DNA from: Polyangia bacterium
GTDB taxonomy: Bacteria > Myxococcota_A > Polyangia > Polyangiales > Polyangiaceae
Assembly (NCBI GenBank): GCA_030433055.1
Contig: JAUILJ010000303.1
Location: forward strand, 1-8,354
Reading direction: 5' to 3'
Length of the DNA stretch: 8,354 nt
Position numbers and translations under genes: made by a program. Below, one piece after another: positions 7,149 through 8,354 of this stretch; within the stretch, counting starts at the first letter, position 1, and each line of letters opens with the position of its first letter. The notes under the pieces are model-generated. The model was not told the DNA's origin and did no database searches. It saw only the letters and a program-made list of their open reading frames with translations.

Positions 7149-7153
7149 CCTCC
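7149..7153 (-). promoter_or_regulatory. Ribosome binding site of the ECF sigma factor
   Basis: GGAGG on the minus strand is 6 nt upstream of the ATG at 7140-7142. Near-ideal sequence and spacing fix the start of the sigma factor gene. Confidence 0.75.
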
Positions 7154-7178
7154 ACAGGTGAGCGTCTCCAAGGACCTT

Positions 7179-7194
7179 TTCAAGCCACGTGCCA
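7179..7194 (-). promoter_or_regulatory. Sigma-54-like (-24/-12) promoter element before the ECF sigma gene
   Basis: The minus strand reads TGGCAC, five bases, then TTGAA, against the sigma-54 consensus TGGCAC-N5-TTGCA/T. The -24 half is perfect, including the following G, and the spacing is exact. The one fault is A in place of the conserved C at -12. Transcription would start near 7168, giving a leader of about 25 nt that contains the GGAGG ribosome binding site. The mismatch lies at an important position, so this is a candidate only. Confidence 0.35.
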
Positions 7195-7207
7195 CTCAGC
7201 CCACGAA

Positions 7208-7235
7208 GGAAACCGTAATGAATTCAGCAGTTTCC
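7208..7235. repeat. Dyad GGAAAC-N16-GTTTCC, possible operator or ECF-type promoter
   Basis: GGAAAC (7208-7213) and GTTTCC (7230-7235) are perfect inverted copies 16 nt apart, upstream of the sigma gene. GGAAAC resembles the AAC-containing -35 boxes of ECF promoters, and 16-17 nt is the usual ECF spacer. The element could be an autoregulatory promoter on the minus strand, although the -10 half does not match a known consensus well. It could equally be the binding site of a dimeric regulator. Confidence 0.3.
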
Positions 7236-7274
7236 GCTGACCTAGGGCTGGCGGTCGTGTCACAGGGTCGAAGG

Positions 7275-7296
7275 CGCGTGTCCACGCACCCACGCG
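7275..7296. repeat. Dyad CGCGTG-N10-CACGCG upstream of the sigma factor promoter
   Basis: CGCGTG (7275-7280) and CACGCG (7291-7296) are perfect inverted copies separated by 10 nt. The dyad overlaps two direct copies of GCGTGTCC (7276-7283 and 7294-7301, 18 nt apart). Its centre is about 117 bp from the transcription start predicted for the sigma-54-like element, within the usual range of enhancer sites. In DNA this rich in GC the match may be chance. Confidence 0.25.
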
Positions 7297-7397
7297 TGTC
7301 CCTGCTGGTCGGAGGGGAACGTCGAAGCGTGACAGCGCAGCGATGCTCCAGGTCGCTGCGGGTCTGGTGGTCTCGCGATTCAGCTCGCGGCCAACGG

Positions 7398-7417
7398 GGA
7401 GCTAGGCAGCCAGCTCC
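7398..7417 (-). terminator. Small hairpin over the nnrD stop codon
   Basis: GGAGCT (7398-7403) and AGCTCC (7412-7417) can pair around an eight-base loop that includes part of the nnrD stop codon (7402-7404). There is no T-run on the minus strand after it, and the stem is only 6 bp, so terminator function is weakly supported. Confidence 0.22.
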
Positions 7418-8354
7418 GCCCAGGCCCTGGGCAGCGCATCCGCGAGCTCCGACGCGAGCAGCCCCACCTCCGCCCCGGCGCGCCTGGCCCAGAGCTCACC
7501 GGCAAGACCGTGAAGATAGGCCCCGAGTAGCGCCGCCTCGAGGCCAGGCAAGTGGGTGAGCAACGCGCCGATCACTCCGCTGAGCACGTCACCGGAACCA
7601 CCGGTCGCGAGCACCACGGACCCGCTCGGGTTGATGCGCGTGGACACACCAGGCTTGCGCACCAGAGTGTACGGCCCCTTCAGCAACACCGTGGCCTTCG
7701 TGAGCTCGGTAGCGCGTTCGATGGCGGCGAAGCGATTCGCCTCGACTTGCTGTGTGGAAATTCCAAGCAGCCGCCCGAGCTCGGCTGGGTGGGGCGTCAA
7801 GACCAACTCACCGCTGTGCTCAGCCAGGGCTGCGGCGCGGCCGCTGAAGTGAGTGAGCGCGTCCGCATCGAACAGCTTGGGACCTGGCCAGCTCAAGGCG
7901 CCGGCCACGATCGTCTTGGCCCGGGAATCGAGCCCGAGCCCAGGCCCGACGACAATCGCTGATTGATCTACCAGGGCCTCGGCCAGGGCCGCCTCGGCGC
8001 GCACGGGATCGATGGCGCGCGTCATCGCTTCCATCACTCGGGTATCGAGCTGAGTCACTGCCTCGGGATAGTTGCAGATCGTCACCAGGCCAGCGCCAGC
8101 ACGGTGCGCCGCCCGAGCGCTCAGCAGCGCTGCGCCGGTTTTCCCTGCGGATCCGCCGAGCACGGTGACCCGCCCAGCGCTACCCTTGTGCAACGCCGCC
8201 CCCCTCGTGGGGAGCAGCGCCCGCACGTCGCTCGCTTCCACCAGCTCCGCCAGCAAGGGATCAGGCAGGGCGCCATCTGCGACGGGCAACGCGCTGGGCA
8301 CGCCTATGTCAACGACGTAGAGGTCGCCGCAGTACTCCTTCCCGTTGGGGGTGA
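7402..8354 (-). CDS. nnrD: ADP/ATP-dependent NAD(P)H-hydrate dehydratase, probably C-terminal half of a fused NnrE-NnrD enzyme (5' end outside window)
   Basis: Metabolite-repair enzyme that dehydrates S-NAD(P)HX back to NAD(P)H using a nucleoside phosphate. The ribokinase-like YjeF C-terminal domain is complete. It shows HKGSAGRVTVLGGS (His codon 8188-8190), GAALLSARAAHRAGAGLVT, VVGPGLGLDS, the TPHPAELGRLLG loop, LLKGPYTLV, and the ATGGSGDVLSG motif, whose catalytic Asp is at 7588-7590. A GTG at 8299-8301 could be read as a start, but the frame stays open to the window edge, and the residues before it (YCGDLYVVDIGVP) match the end of the NnrE epimerase domain. The gene is therefore most likely a bifunctional epimerase/dehydratase whose N-terminal half lies to the right of position 8354. 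It ends 259 nt upstream of the ECF sigma gene on the same strand. The domain identity is secure; the fusion is inferred from about 17 residues. Confidence 0.93.
   Translation of the reverse strand, partial: TPNGKEYCGDLYVVDIGVPSALPVADGALPDPLLAELVEASDVRALLPTRGAALHKGSAGRVTVLGGSAGKTGAALLSARAAHRAGAGLVTICNYPEAVTQLDTRVMEAMTRAIDPVRAEAALAEALVDQSAIVVGPGLGLDSRAKTIVAGALSWPGPKLFDADALTHFSGRAAALAEHSGELVLTPHPAELGRLLGISTQQVEANRFAAIERATELTKATVLLKGPYTLVRKPGVSTRINPSGSVVLATGGSGDVLSGVIGALLTHLPGLEAALLGAYLHGLAGELWARRAGAEVGLLASELADALPRAWAELAA

Larger units (their letters stand above)
7143..7401. other. Upstream regulatory region of the ECF sigma factor gene
   Basis: This 259-nt gap lies between the nnrD stop and the sigma factor start, both genes being on the minus strand. 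No convincing protein gene is seen. It holds, going upstream from the sigma factor: a strong ribosome binding site, a near-consensus -24/-12 element, the GGAAAC/GTTTCC dyad, the CGCGTG/CACGCG dyad and, at its far end, a small hairpin over the nnrD stop codon. This density of symmetric elements suggests a regulated promoter region, though chance cannot be excluded for each alone. Confidence 0.5.

Noticed and set aside
7158..7559. Small plus-strand reading frame with an internal ATG at 7218 preceded by AAGGA
   Set aside because: The Shine-Dalgarno is fair, but the second half is Arg/Pro/Ala-rich and runs antisense through nnrD, and no family is recognised. The start also coincides with the GGAAAC dyad.

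Overview
The window is GC-rich, densely coding DNA. It has small intergenic gaps, long spurious antisense reading frames typical of high-GC genomes, an ECF sigma factor and metabolic genes of unrelated pathways side by side. This fits a large-genome GC-rich bacterium; a myxobacterial/deltaproteobacterial-type host is my best guess, but it is inference and no phylogenetic marker is present. I see no mobile element, CRISPR array, rRNA or tRNA gene, and most of the window looks like ordinary chromosome.

Layout. (1) 1-1662 (+): the 3' part of an M48 zinc metallopeptidase with a long C-terminal tail containing TPR-like helices; its start lies left of the window. (2) 1663-1847: non-coding, with an imperfectly placed inverted repeat. 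(3) 1848-3452 (+): a FAD-dependent GMC oxidoreductase of the cholesterol-oxidase-like group, carrying a ferredoxin-like four-cysteine cluster. (4) 3543-5595 (-): a two-gene unit, a class I aminotransferase of the glutamine/methionine transaminase type followed 28 nt later by an omega-amidase-like nitrilase. A perfect hairpin separates it from the convergent GMC gene. (5) 5657-6481 (+): a biotin-protein ligase without a DNA-binding domain, divergent from the aminotransferase across 61 nt and possibly read from a leaderless mRNA. (6) 6555-7142 (-): an ECF sigma factor with a strong ribosome binding site. Its 259-nt upstream region holds a near-consensus sigma-54 (-24/-12) element and two dyads. 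(7) 7402-8354 (-): the dehydratase part of an NAD(P)HX repair enzyme, apparently fused to an epimerase domain that runs off the right edge.

How the genes relate. The clearest functional pair is aminotransferase plus omega-amidase. Glutamine-dependent transamination of 2-oxo acids (for example the methionine precursor KMTB) yields alpha-ketoglutaramate, which the amidase hydrolyses to 2-oxoglutarate and ammonia, making the transamination irreversible. NnrE/NnrD and BirA are housekeeping cofactor-maintenance enzymes. The ECF sigma factor has no recognisable anti-sigma gene beside it in the window. The most intriguing regulatory signal is the sigma-54-like element exactly positioned in front of it, which would place one alternative sigma factor under another. 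I did not find a convincing previously undescribed multi-gene system.
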